From an uncultured Eubacteriales bacterium (GTDB taxonomy: Bacteria; Bacillota; Clostridia; Oscillospirales; CAG-272): a stretch of DNA of 35,659 nucleotides. The stretch lies in NCBI GenBank assembly GCA_934503195.1, contig CAKSVM010000027.1, positions 1 to 35,659 of the forward strand. The letters are read 5' to 3'. The position numbers and the translations under genes are program-made. The notes below the pieces were generated by a model. That model was not told where the DNA came from. It worked only from the letters and a program-made list of their open reading frames with translations, and searched no databases. Of the stretch, positions 16,736 to 23,826 are shown piece by piece (position 1 is the stretch's first letter; each line of letters opens with the position of its first letter).

Positions 16736-17802
16736 GTATCCACTTCCTTTTGAGTGATTCGTCCGTCGCATCCGATGAGGTTTCTGAGGTTCCGCTCGGC
16801 TATTTCGACAATTATGTAATCCGCGTCGGCAAGGTCGACACGGAAGGGGTTCGCGCGTTCAAATACCGCCTCAGCAAAGGAGGACGCCGCGGGTTCGAGC
16901 ATCATGTTCATGAAGGAATCGCGGAAGAATACGGCTTTTCCGTTCCCCGAGCCGCGGGTCGTGATCACCATGTCCATCCCGGTCTGAAAGGCCAACGTGT
17001 AGATGAACGAATCCTCGTAGTTGAAGGTGTCATAAGCCTCGGTGAGCTTTTTCGACGGGTAGAGGAGCGAGTCGAGATCGCCGTTTATCCGGTTTACGAG
17101 GAGGTTCATTTTACTCGTGTCGACGACGTCAAAGCCGAGCTTTTCCCCGAGGAGTCTGAGAGCGATGAACGCGCCGTTTGCCGTCCAATGGGTGTCGGTG
17201 AGAAAATATATGTCGCTGTCCTTCGCTTTTATGAGTTCGTTTCTGGGGTCGACGTAGGCTACCCCGAGTTCGTCGAGCTTACTGAGAAGCCTGTCAAGAT
17301 CGGTCACGTCGGCCTTTTTGTAGCGTTTCGGCATCTTTTCGGGGAAGATCGTGTTCTTGTCCGGAGCCGCTAAAAAGCAGAACTTCGCCCCGGTTTCCTC
17401 GGAATATTTCTGGAGATTCAGGAGGGAGAGCGCGGCCGATTCGATCTCGTCGTCGGTCATCGGATTTTCTCCGGTGAAGGCTTCGAGCGTCTGGGAATAG
17501 AAGAGATACCCGTCGCGCCCGGCGATGACCTGATCGTTGCCCTCGCGAAAGAGCTTCAGTTTGAGATCCGAATAAGCGTCGACGACCTTTCCGCGGTACG
17601 CGAAGGCCTTTGAGAGATAGTCCTCGAACTCGGTGCCGAAGCGGCGGTTTATCGGGATGAGCGAATCGCTGTCTTTGAGTATGAATCCGGGTTTTCCGCC
17701 GCCCTCGGCAAGGTCAGACGCGCCGGGAATCAGCATCCCGAGCGAGAAGAAGGACGTCAGTCCGAAAAACAGAATAATTACAAGCAGTTTGAGTTTATTC
17801 AT
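16732..17802 (-). CDS. AlgJ/AlgX-like SGNH (DHHW-type) O-acetylation protein
   Basis: Proteins of this family are membrane-tethered SGNH-type acetylesterase/transferases that move acetyl groups onto extracellular polysaccharides, working with an MBOAT partner. The 356-residue protein has an N-terminal signal anchor (~4-27). The catalytic residues follow the AlgX order: Asp203 and His205 in FLTDTHWTANG, and Ser296 in VFFRDSFMN. The GRDGYLFY motif near residue 95 is also typical. It starts 1 base after the MBOAT stop and its own stop overlaps the start of the dipeptidase gene by 4 bases, so it is translationally embedded in the operon. The acceptor polymer is unknown. Confidence 0.87.
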   Translation of the reverse strand: MNKLKLLVIILFFGLTSFFSLGMLIPGASDLAEGGGKPGFILKDSDSLIPINRRFGTEFEDYLSKAFAYRGKVVDAYSDLKLKLFREGNDQVIAGRDGYLFYSQTLEAFTGENPMTDDEIESAALSLLNLQKYSEETGAKFCFLAAPDKNTIFPEKMPKRYKKADVTDLDRLLSKLDELGVAYVDPRNELIKAKDSDIYFLTDTHWTANGAFIALRLLGEKLGFDVVDTSKMNLLVNRINGDLDSLLYPSKKLTEAYDTFNYEDSFIYTLAFQTGMDMVITTRGSGNGKAVFFRDSFMNMMLEPAASSFAEAVFERANPFRVDLADADYIIVEIAERNLRNLIGCDGRITQKEVDT

Positions 17803-17803
17803 A

Positions 17804-19204
17804 TCAGAACGTATAATATATGAAGGGATTGAAGCCGCCCGACGCGAGCGACATTATGTTGAGTACGAGAAGCGGAATCACCGCAACATAGCTTGCCGCC
17901 TCGAAGACCCTGAACCGTTCAAGCTTTCTGAATCGCGGCAGAACCGGGAGCGAGAAGACAATCGCGATGACAAGCCACATTATCATGAATGGCGACATGA
18001 GACTGATAAGATCCGAGGGATTCCCGGTAAAGCTGAAGATCCGCCCGATGTAGGAAAACGCGAAGGAGATGCTTGGCGAATTGAAGACGACGAAGCCGAG
18101 AACCACCGTCGTGAGCGTGTAGAGTCTCAGGAGCGGCCGCAGGAAGGGCTTTTCGGCGAGCTTATCAAAGCGCGCGACCTGTTCTAAGAGCATCAGAAGC
18201 CCGTGCCACATTCCCCAGAGGACGAAGGTGAGATTCGCGCCGTGCCAGAGTCCGGTGAGGAAAAAGACGATCAGACGGTTTATTATCGTGCGGGATTTAC
18301 CCTTGCGGTTGCCGCCGAGCGGGAAATAGACGTATTCGCGGAACCACGAGGTCAGCGAGATGTGCCAGCGTTTCCAGAAGTCGCGGATCGTGACGGCGGC
18401 ATAGGGGTAGTTGAAGTTTTCGAGGAGATCGAAGCCGAACATATGCGCGAGTCCTATCGCCATGTCAGAGTAGCCCGAGAAGTCAAAGTAGAGCTGCAAA
18501 CTGTAAGCGACCGCTCCGGCGGCGCAGAGCGCGGAGGACGGCGAGGGCGATTCGAACGCGGCTTTCGCGAGGATCGCGGCGTTGTTTGAGACGAGAACCT
18601 TCTTTGAGAGTCCGAGCGTGAAGCGGCGGATTCCGATCGCTATCTTGTCCGTTGTGACCGAGCGGCTGTAAATCTGGCGGCAGATGTCGCTATACTTTAC
18701 GATCGGACCCGCGATGAGCTGCGGGAAGAAGGATATGTACAGAAGAAGCTCAGAGAATGAGCGCGCGGGGGGATTCTTATCCGAGAGGGTGTCGACGACG
18801 TAGGAGATGATCTGAAAGGTGTAGAATGAGATTCCGACCGGGATTGTGAGGTCGGCAAGGGGATTTCGGACGCCTCCCTCAAGCTGACTTGCGAAGCCGA
18901 CTATCGCGGGGAGATATTTGAATACGCAGAGGACGATGATATTCGCGGTCACAAGACCGGACGTCCATTTCTCCCGTTCGGAGCCGAAAATATTGATGCG
19001 GATAAGCTCGGTGAAGGCGAAGTTCAGATAAACTGAACCAACCATAAGGAGTATGTAAAGTGGTTCGCCATAAGCGTAAAAGACGAGACTTGCGGCGGCG
19101 AGCAGAGTATTCCGGACGTTTATCCATTTTTCGGGGATTATCGTATGCAGAATAAAGACGGCCGGAAGGAAGATGAACAGGAATACAGTTGAGGAGAAGA
19201 CCAT
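17804..19204 (-). CDS. MBOAT-family O-acyltransferase (AlgI/DltB-like)
   Basis: Membrane-bound O-acyltransferases carry acyl groups across the cytoplasmic membrane for transfer to outside polymers (alginate, wall polysaccharide, teichoic acid). The 466-residue protein is polytopic with about 10-11 membrane segments. It has the family blocks YFDFSGYSDMAIGLAHMFGF, FWKRWHISLTSWFREYVYFP and the catalytic-histidine region with His321 in TGLWHGANLTF, then MWHGLL. It is the first gene of a leftward six-gene operon and is immediately followed by an AlgJ/AlgX-like partner, which favours O-acetylation over D-alanylation; no dltA/dltC is present. A GAGGTT site precedes the ATG. Confidence 0.93.
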   Translation of the reverse strand: MVFSSTVFLFIFLPAVFILHTIIPEKWINVRNTLLAAASLVFYAYGEPLYILLMVGSVYLNFAFTELIRINIFGSEREKWTSGLVTANIIVLCVFKYLPAIVGFASQLEGGVRNPLADLTIPVGISFYTFQIISYVVDTLSDKNPPARSFSELLLYISFFPQLIAGPIVKYSDICRQIYSRSVTTDKIAIGIRRFTLGLSKKVLVSNNAAILAKAAFESPSPSSALCAAGAVAYSLQLYFDFSGYSDMAIGLAHMFGFDLLENFNYPYAAVTIRDFWKRWHISLTSWFREYVYFPLGGNRKGKSRTIINRLIVFFLTGLWHGANLTFVLWGMWHGLLMLLEQVARFDKLAEKPFLRPLLRLYTLTTVVLGFVVFNSPSISFAFSYIGRIFSFTGNPSDLISLMSPFMIMWLVIAIVFSLPVLPRFRKLERFRVFEAASYVAVIPLLVLNIMSLASGGFNPFIYYTF

Positions 19205-19233
19205 AATAACCTCGTGTGAATATAATCAAGGAT

Positions 19234-19262
19234 ATTATACCACAGATGGGAGAAAAATGCAA
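19234..19262 (-). promoter_or_regulatory. Promoter of the six-gene envelope operon
   Basis: Reverse-strand TTGCAT (19257-19262), 17 bases, TATAAT (19234-19239), with TGG before the -10 and CTA before the -35. It is the only clear promoter seen for the genes down to 10741. Confidence 0.78.
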
Positions 19263-19303
19263 TAGTCTTTTTTTGAAATTTCGGGATAATTCAGAGATAA
19301 TAT

Positions 19304-19507
19304 CACTTTAGCATATTAACGTATGTGTTATACACTCAATACACGTGTGTTTTCGGGGGTACTCTCCCAATTTTTTTTACACGGATGCGTATATCTTTTT
19401 TCCTTTAGGCGAGGGCAAAGCCCGAGCGGGGCGAGCGCGGAGCGCGACCCCCTCCTGACAGAACCGAGATAAACCACTCAGTACAAACTACCCCTGACGA
19501 TGTCTGC
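19304..19507 (-). repeat. Left arm (B) of inverted repeat around the M20 gene
   Basis: This ~204-bp segment is the diverged reverse complement of 20675-20876. Matching blocks, in order, are CACTTTAG at the outer end, TTTTCGGGGG with TACTCTCCCA, a T-run, ACGGATGC, TATC, TTTAGGCGA, GAGCGGGG, a GCGC hairpin, CGACCCCCTCCTGACAGAA, CCCTGACG and TCTGC at the inner end. The 19205-19602 gap contains this arm, the divergent promoters and a small hairpin, and no gene. Confidence 0.85.
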
Positions 19508-19508
19508 A

Positions 19509-19527
19509 CCAGTTGCTACGCAACTGG
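19509..19527. repeat. Hairpin upstream of the M20 promoter
   Basis: CCAGTTGC and GCAACTGG form an 8-bp stem around TAC between the left repeat arm and the promoter. It has no T-run. Confidence 0.5.
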
Positions 19528-19543
19528 GCGGGGGCTTCCCCAC

Positions 19544-19572
19544 TTGACAAATAACCTGATAAGGTGTATAAT
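19544..19572 (+). promoter_or_regulatory. Consensus sigma-A promoter of the M20 gene
   Basis: TTGACA (19544-19549), 17 bases, TATAAT (19567-19572), a perfect match, 31 bases before the ATG. Confidence 0.9.
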
Positions 19573-19602
19573 AATACCACATATAATAATGGAGGAATAA
19601 CT

Positions 19603-20655
19603 ATGGATAAAATAAACGACCTGTTCCGTACACTGCATGACAACGCCGAGCCTTCGGGCGCGGAGGTAAAGACAAGTTCAATACTTCTGAACTTCATTTC
19701 GGAGAACACGACGCTCGAAATAAAGAAATTCCCCGACTCCTATGGCTTCATGGCGATTCACAGGGAGGGAGAGGGACTGCCGACAATCGCGGTCAGAGCT
19801 GACTTTGACGGACTTCCGTGCGGGGATTCGTTCGCACATCTCTGCGGACACGACGGACATTCGACGGCTCTTTGCAAGTTAGCTCTGGAGATCGAGGGAA
19901 AACGATACGGAAAGAATATAATCCTTCTCTTCCAGCCCGCCGAGGAGACCGGGGAGGGGGCGGAGAAATGCCTTCCGCGTCTGCTTTCGGAGCGTCCGGA
20001 TATGATAATCGGATCGCATAATCTCCCGGGATTTGAGAAGGGTAAAATCTATACAAGACCTTCGACCTTCGCCTGCGCTTCGGAGGGAATGAGCTTTGAA
20101 CTCACCGGAAAGACCGCCCACGCCGCCTACCCCGAGTCGGGTAAGAATCCAGCGAAGGCACTGTCGGAACTGCTTGAAGCCGTGACAACTCCGCCTCATG
20201 AAACCCACGGAATGGTGCTGTCAACCGTGGTCGGAGTCAGAATTGGGGATGAGAATTACGGCATCTCTCCCGGAAGCGCGAGCCTTTTCGTCACACTGAG
20301 AGGAGAATACAAGGACGAGCTTGACCGACTGTCCGAGAGTTATTTCGACCTTTCCGCCCTTGTATCGAAGAAGTATTCGATTGATGTGAAGGTAAAGCTC
20401 CACGACATCTTCCCGTCGACAGAGAACGACCTGAAGCTCACTGAGAAATTCATGAAGCTCACCGACAGCAGATCGCTTGAAAATCCGATGAGATGGAGTG
20501 AGGATTTCGGCTGGTACACAATGAAGATACCGGGAGTCTTCTTCGGAGTAGGCGCGGGCACCAGTCATCCGCCGCTTCACAGTGTGGAATATGTATATCC
20601 GACAGAGATCATCGAGCCGACGGTCGAGGCGTATCTGCAAGTAATTACCGGATAA
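19603..20655 (+). CDS. M20D-family metallo-amidohydrolase (aminoacylase/hippurate-hydrolase type)
   Basis: M20D enzymes hydrolyse N-acyl amino acids or related amides with a two-metal centre. The 350-residue protein shows VRADFDGLPCGDSF, the metal motif HLCGHDGHSTAL, FQPAEETGEGAEKCL with the catalytic Glu pair, SHNLPGFEKG, and the lid-domain sequence ELTGKTAHAAYPESGKNPA. The final metal His lies in TSHPPLHS. There is no signal peptide, so it is cytoplasmic. The ATG at 19603 follows TGGAGGA; an in-frame start further up would fall inside the promoter. The gene stands alone between inverted repeats and has no metabolic partner nearby, so its substrate cannot be deduced. It is slightly shorter than typical members (~380-400). 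Confidence 0.9.
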   Translation: MDKINDLFRTLHDNAEPSGAEVKTSSILLNFISENTTLEIKKFPDSYGFMAIHREGEGLPTIAVRADFDGLPCGDSFAHLCGHDGHSTALCKLALEIEGKRYGKNIILLFQPAEETGEGAEKCLPRLLSERPDMIIGSHNLPGFEKGKIYTRPSTFACASEGMSFELTGKTAHAAYPESGKNPAKALSELLEAVTTPPHETHGMVLSTVVGVRIGDENYGISPGSASLFVTLRGEYKDELDRLSESYFDLSALVSKKYSIDVKVKLHDIFPSTENDLKLTEKFMKLTDSRSLENPMRWSEDFGWYTMKIPGVFFGVGAGTSHPPLHSVEYVYPTEIIEPTVEAYLQVITG

Positions 20656-20674
20656 AGGCGGCGAGCCGCCGCGG

Positions 20675-20876
20675 GCAGACGTCAGGGTTAGTTACTGCGA
20701 ATCTGTTTCTCACGTTTCTGTCAGGAGGGGGTCGCGCTTCGCGCTCACCCCGCTCAGGCTACGCCTTCGCCTAAAGAAAAAAAGGATATGTGCATCCGTA
20801 TAAAAAAATATGGGAGAGTACCCCCCGAAAATACGCGTATTTGCGTATATAGTTACCGCGTTACCATACTAAAGTG
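20675..20876 (+). repeat. Right arm (C) of inverted repeat around the M20 gene
   Basis: This ~202-bp segment runs from GCAGACGTCAGGG to CTAAAGTG and mirrors the left arm. It contains the GAGGGGG/GCGC/CACCCC hairpin region, a poly-A tract where the left arm has poly-T, and GGGAGAGTACCCCCC. The 20656-21033 gap holds this arm and two hairpins, and no gene. Confidence 0.85.
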
Positions 20877-20890
20877 CGGAGGGGACGATA

Positions 20891-20915
20891 AGGGGAGCGT
20901 CGCCGCTCCCCTCTT
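20891..20915 (+). terminator. Terminator-like hairpin right of the repeat arm
   Basis: AGGGGAGCG (20891-20899), loop TCGC, CGCTCCCCT (20904-20912) form a perfect 9-bp stem, followed by only CTTTA. It lies between the convergent M20 and isomerase genes. Confidence 0.5.
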
Positions 20916-21033
20916 TATGTAAACTTTCTTTCCTGACAATATAAATATCGGCTTCCCGCGTCGTCCGCCGAATAATCCGATGTCAGCTGGATAACGGACG
21001 GGGAAAACTCGTTTTCTGATCCTCTTTATTGGA

Positions 21034-21792
21034 TCACTTTCTCATATAGATCCGCTTGAACTCGCGTAATGACTCGTACGGATCCATAGTCGGGCGGTAT
21101 TCGAGTCCGCAGCAGCCCTTGTAGCCCGCTTCGTCGACCTTCTGGAAAATCACCTTGTAATCGTTCTCGCCGAACTGGAGGTCGATGCGCCCCGGATGAC
21201 CCGCGCTGTGAAGATGCGCGATGCAGTCAAGATTGTTGACGATCGACGGGATGATGTTGCCCTCGGTGACCTGCTGGTGGTAGATGTCATAGATGAGCTT
21301 TACCTTCGGATGATCGACCTCGTGGATGATGTCAAAGCCCTCCTGAGCCTTTGTCAGATAGTACCCGGGATGGTTCACAAGCGTGTTGAGCGGTTCGAGC
21401 ATGATCGTGACATCGAATTCCTCAAGGATCGGCTTCGCTCTGTTGAGGGTCTCGACGATGGCTTCGTGCTGAAACTGTCTGGGCGCGCCGGTGTCGGGTC
21501 CGACCTGAGTGATGAGATGCTTCGCTCCGGCCTTATTAGCGGCCTCACAGCTCTCGCGGAGTCCTTCAAGCCAGTTTACACGGAACGCGGGATCGGTCAT
21601 CCGGAACTCGGTCGTACACATCGAGATAAGCTCGACTCCGGTTTCTTCGCAGGTGCCTTTTACTCTGTCAAGGTCAAGATTCTTCCAGTTGTAGGTTTCC
21701 ACGGCGTCAAAGCCGAGGTCGCTCACGTCTCTTATGGCGTCATAAAAGCTGATCTTGCTGAAAAAGCATGGGATCGGGATGCAGATTCTCAT
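21034..21792 (-). CDS. TIM-barrel sugar isomerase/epimerase, hydroxypyruvate-isomerase-like
   Basis: This 252-residue protein belongs to the xylose-isomerase-like TIM-barrel superfamily and most resembles hydroxypyruvate isomerases (hydroxypyruvate to tartronate semialdehyde). Metal ligands expected for the fold are visible: Glu in IMLEPLNT, Asp in LIYDIYHQQ, His in HLHSAGHPGR, and the last Glu in CGLEYRP. The QVTEGN and GHPGR phrases are typical of the Hyi group. It is cytoplasmic and monocistronic, with its own promoter and AAAGGAAG before the ATG. No glyoxylate carboligase or tartronate semialdehyde reductase is nearby, so the true substrate may be another ketose or ketoacid. Confidence 0.85.
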   Translation of the reverse strand: MRICIPIPCFFSKISFYDAIRDVSDLGFDAVETYNWKNLDLDRVKGTCEETGVELISMCTTEFRMTDPAFRVNWLEGLRESCEAANKAGAKHLITQVGPDTGAPRQFQHEAIVETLNRAKPILEEFDVTIMLEPLNTLVNHPGYYLTKAQEGFDIIHEVDHPKVKLIYDIYHQQVTEGNIIPSIVNNLDCIAHLHSAGHPGRIDLQFGENDYKVIFQKVDEAGYKGCCGLEYRPTMDPYESLREFKRIYMRK

Positions 21793-21833
21793 TTTTTGTC
21801 TTCCTTTCGTGCATGGATTTTTTTTACAGTTAT

Positions 21834-21862
21834 ATTATATCACAACCATTTCGAAAATGCAA
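21834..21862 (-). promoter_or_regulatory. Promoter of the isomerase gene
   Basis: Reverse-strand TTGCAT (21857-21862), 17 bases, TATAAT (21834-21839), with CTA in front of the -35. Confidence 0.75.
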
Positions 21863-21952
21863 TAGGTTTTCAAAAAAAAATGAAAATAACGGGAACTTTT
21901 TTGAAAAAATTGCGTCTGATCCATAAAACAACACGTAAAAAGGAGTAAGCAT

Positions 21953-23008
21953 ATGAGAAAATCCGCGATAATCCTCCCCGCTTTGTTACTTACGACAGCA
22001 CTTCACGTCGGCGCGATTCCCGGTGACCTTGCCGGAGAGGTTTATACTACAGACATAAAGACATATTTCTTCGGACGCGAGGTGAATTCCTACAACATCG
22101 GCGGGCGCACAGTGGTAGCCGCCGAGGATCTTATAGCCTTCGGAGGCTTTGAGGTTATATGGAATCAGGCGGCGCGAAAGCTCATTGTGAACGATACCTA
22201 CAGCTGGCGTCACGGCGGTACCGAGGACAGAGCGATAAGCGAGGTAAACTTCCCTGAGGGATATTACAAGAGAAAGGCTCCCGAGTACATCTACAAGACC
22301 GACATCGTGACGACCTACAACACCTCCGAGGCGAATCTCGTGATGGAGTCCTACAACATCGGCGGTCAGACCTGCGTCGTCGTCGAGGATCTTCTGAAAC
22401 TGGGCTACAGCGTCGTCTGGGACGCCGAAAAGCGCGAGCTGAGGGTTGACCACATAGGCGAGGAGCGTAAGCTTGAAACCGATCTTGGCGAGGTATATTC
22501 GGATGGCCGTCCCGAGCATTCGTCCGACTACTACGCCTCGACCGGGCGGTATGAGATCACCTGCGGGGAAGAGTCAACCGAGGTTGACATAATCTCGTTC
22601 ACCCCGTCGATTGTGACCGTGGGACCCGTGATGGCTAAGCTCTCCGACCTCGGGAAGATCACCGGGCTTACGTACAGCTTCGAAAACGATATCCTGACGC
22701 TTGACACGACAAACGCCGTGAGCTTCACTTCAAGGAATATTCCGGGAGAGAATCTCCGCCGGGTTGAAATCTCGGAGCTTGACAGTCTGTATCTTGAAAA
22801 GCTTGTCGTGAACGGCGCGGAGGACGAATTTGAGTTTGAGTGGTCGACGATGATGGGAAGTCAGCAGCACGTCCGTGAGGTCGGCGCGATCGTGTTCGGC
22901 GGCGAGGTTTATGTCCCGCTTCAGAGCGTGAAAAAGCTTATCGAGGAGACGAATCCCCAAGAGACTGTCGAGACTTCCGAAACCGAAACCACGATCCCCG
23001 AAGAATAA
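21953..23008 (+). CDS. Secreted protein with tandem copper-amine-oxidase-N-like (stalk) domains
   Basis: The 351-residue protein starts with a Sec signal peptide (MRKSAIILPALLLTTALHVG, cleavage near residue 21). Two related ~55-residue modules follow: one at ~34-85 (YFFGREVNSYNIGGRTVVAA to RKLIVND) and one at ~112-168 (ESYNIGGQTCVVVEDLLKLG to RELRVD). Both have the SYNIGG-(R/Q)-T-x-V-(V/A)-x-EDL core seen in copper-amine-oxidase N-terminal or stalk domains. A third related beta region (~200-330) ends with VYVPLQSVKKLIEE, and the last ~20 residues are Thr/Glu-rich. There is no lipobox or sortase motif. AAAAGGAG precedes the ATG. Such modules usually serve binding or wall association; no enzyme activity is evident. 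Confidence 0.8.
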   Translation: MRKSAIILPALLLTTALHVGAIPGDLAGEVYTTDIKTYFFGREVNSYNIGGRTVVAAEDLIAFGGFEVIWNQAARKLIVNDTYSWRHGGTEDRAISEVNFPEGYYKRKAPEYIYKTDIVTTYNTSEANLVMESYNIGGQTCVVVEDLLKLGYSVVWDAEKRELRVDHIGEERKLETDLGEVYSDGRPEHSSDYYASTGRYEITCGEESTEVDIISFTPSIVTVGPVMAKLSDLGKITGLTYSFENDILTLDTTNAVSFTSRNIPGENLRRVEISELDSLYLEKLVVNGAEDEFEFEWSTMMGSQQHVREVGAIVFGGEVYVPLQSVKKLIEETNPQETVETSETETTIPEE

Positions 23009-23015
23009 AAGCGAA

Positions 23016-23044
23016 CCCCCGGTCACAAAGGCCGGGGAAATTTT
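23016..23044 (+). terminator. Probable terminator of the secreted-protein gene
   Basis: CCCCGG (23017-23022) pairs with CCGGGG (23032-23037) around a nine-base loop, then AAATTTT. The T-run is short. Confidence 0.5.
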
Positions 23045-23054
23045 CTATGTAAAG

Positions 23055-23083
23055 GAAAAACCGACCGGTAAAAACCGATCGGT
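23055..23083 (-). terminator. Terminator of the tRNA unit
   Basis: Read leftward, CCGATCGG, loop TTTTTA, CCGGTCGG and TTTTT form an 8-bp stem with one wobble, 5 bases after the tRNA-His CCA. Confidence 0.75.
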
Positions 23084-23087
23084 AAAC

Positions 23088-23164
23088 TGGGGTGAATGAA
23101 GGGGGTCGAACCCTCGACCTCCAGGGCCACAACCTGGCGCTCTAACCAACTGAGCTACATCCAC
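23088..23164 (-). tRNA. tRNA-His (GTG anticodon)
   Basis: The reverse strand folds as a complete cloverleaf: acceptor GTGGATG/CATTCAC with one G-T wobble, D-arm TAGCTCAGTTGGTTAGAGC, anticodon stem CCAGG/CCTGG around TTGTGGC (anticodon GTG), T-arm GAGGGTTCGACCCCC and encoded CCA. A G precedes the acceptor at 23165 opposite discriminator C, giving the G-1:C73 identity pair of tRNA-His. Confidence 0.96.
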
Positions 23165-23246
23165 CATAGCTGCAAATCCACCGTTTTTGGGATGGACTCG
23201 CACCTTGTATAAACCGTTACCCGCGCAGGTGCTGGCTGTCGGGGAT

Positions 23247-23323
<77 letters not shown>

Positions 23324-23350
23324 AAACTAGCGGCTCAATCAACGGATAAT

Positions 23351-23379
23351 ATTATATCACATTCCGACGCGTTTGTCAA
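23351..23379 (-). promoter_or_regulatory. Consensus promoter of the tRNA-Arg/tRNA-His unit
   Basis: Reverse-strand TTGACA (23374-23379), 17 bases, TATAAT (23351-23356), 27 bases before tRNA-Arg. The first spacer bases AACGCG match the promoter at 32654-32682. Confidence 0.9.
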
Positions 23380-23485
23380 GGGGTTTTTGAAAAAAAGTTG
23401 AAATTTTCGAATTTTTCATCATGATAACGGAAGCGAAGTCGATTTTTCGTTCAGTTCATTCAATAAATACGCTTTAACATCGGTA

Positions 23486-23644
23486 ATGTGCTGCCGCAAG
23501 GCGCAGTACAATCGGCTTGTGCTGGTGCATTCGGATTTTGACAGCAAGTGTGTCTTCGCGGAGGAGCTGCGGGGTCATCTGGCGGATGACGGACGGACTT
23601 CGAGGGTCGTGGCGGCGAATGATGGGTTAAAGTTTAGTTTATGA
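23486..23644 (+). pseudogene. 52-codon remnant ORF, possibly the C-terminus of a metallo-beta-lactamase-fold (RMMBL) protein
   Basis: The frame starts MCCRKAQYNRLVLVHSDFDS and ends DDGRTSRVVAANDGLKFSL with TGA at 23642. The phrase LVLVHSDFDSKCVFAEELRG followed by a GLKFSL end resembles the C-terminal LVHG...FAEEL...GEKFEL pattern of RMMBL-type hydrolases. There is no ribosome-binding site before the ATG, and a strong terminator follows directly, as expected for the decayed 3' end of a once larger gene. The family guess is weak. Confidence 0.35.
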
Positions 23645-23650
23645 GAAAAT

Positions 23651-23684
23651 AGGGGCTATACCGTTTTGGCATAGCCCCTTTTTT
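23651..23684 (+). terminator. Strong terminator with no intact gene upstream
   Basis: GGGGCTAT (23652-23659) pairs with ATAGCCCC (23671-23678) and is followed by six Ts. It follows the remnant ORF by 7 bases. Confidence 0.88.
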
Positions 23685-23720
23685 ACGAATTATCAGTGCT
23701 TGCCCACATTAGATTTTTCC

Positions 23721-23760
23721 GTGGGCAAATCGTGGGCAAATCAGTGTTTGTGGGCAAATC
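23721..23760 (+). repeat. Three 11-bp direct repeats (GTGGGCAAATC)
   Basis: Copies lie at 23721-23731, 23732-23742 (directly abutting) and 23750-23760. An inverted partial copy, TTGCCCAC, lies at 23700-23707. They sit in the gene-poor stretch 23324-23826, which otherwise holds only the tRNA promoter, the remnant ORF and a terminator. The spacing resembles recombinase arm sites rather than a CRISPR. Confidence 0.7.
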
Positions 23761-23826
23761 AGAGAATGCAATACGCAATTTCCAAATCTTACCAAAGTCC
23801 GAAAAGTCCCGTCATTCCTGACAAAA

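Noticed and set aside
16736..16771. Upstream ATG start for the dipeptidase lipoprotein
   Set aside because: It adds twelve charged residues before the signal peptide, overlaps the upstream gene by 40 bases and has no SD, while the TTG at 16735 has all signals.
17804..19204. MBOAT gene as dltB (teichoic acid D-alanylation)
   Set aside because: No dltA, dltC or dltD is adjacent, and the partner gene is AlgJ/AlgX-like.
20711..20773. Short frame inside repeat copy C as a small protein gene
   Set aside because: The frame is not kept between repeat copies (indels shift it) and no SD is present, so it is a by-product of the repeat.
23166..23246. A third RNA gene between the two tRNAs
   Set aside because: No cloverleaf or conserved RNA fold could be drawn; it is treated as spacer of the tRNA transcript.
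23721..23760. CRISPR-like array
   Set aside because: The repeats are only 11 bases, two abut with no spacer, and there are no cas genes.
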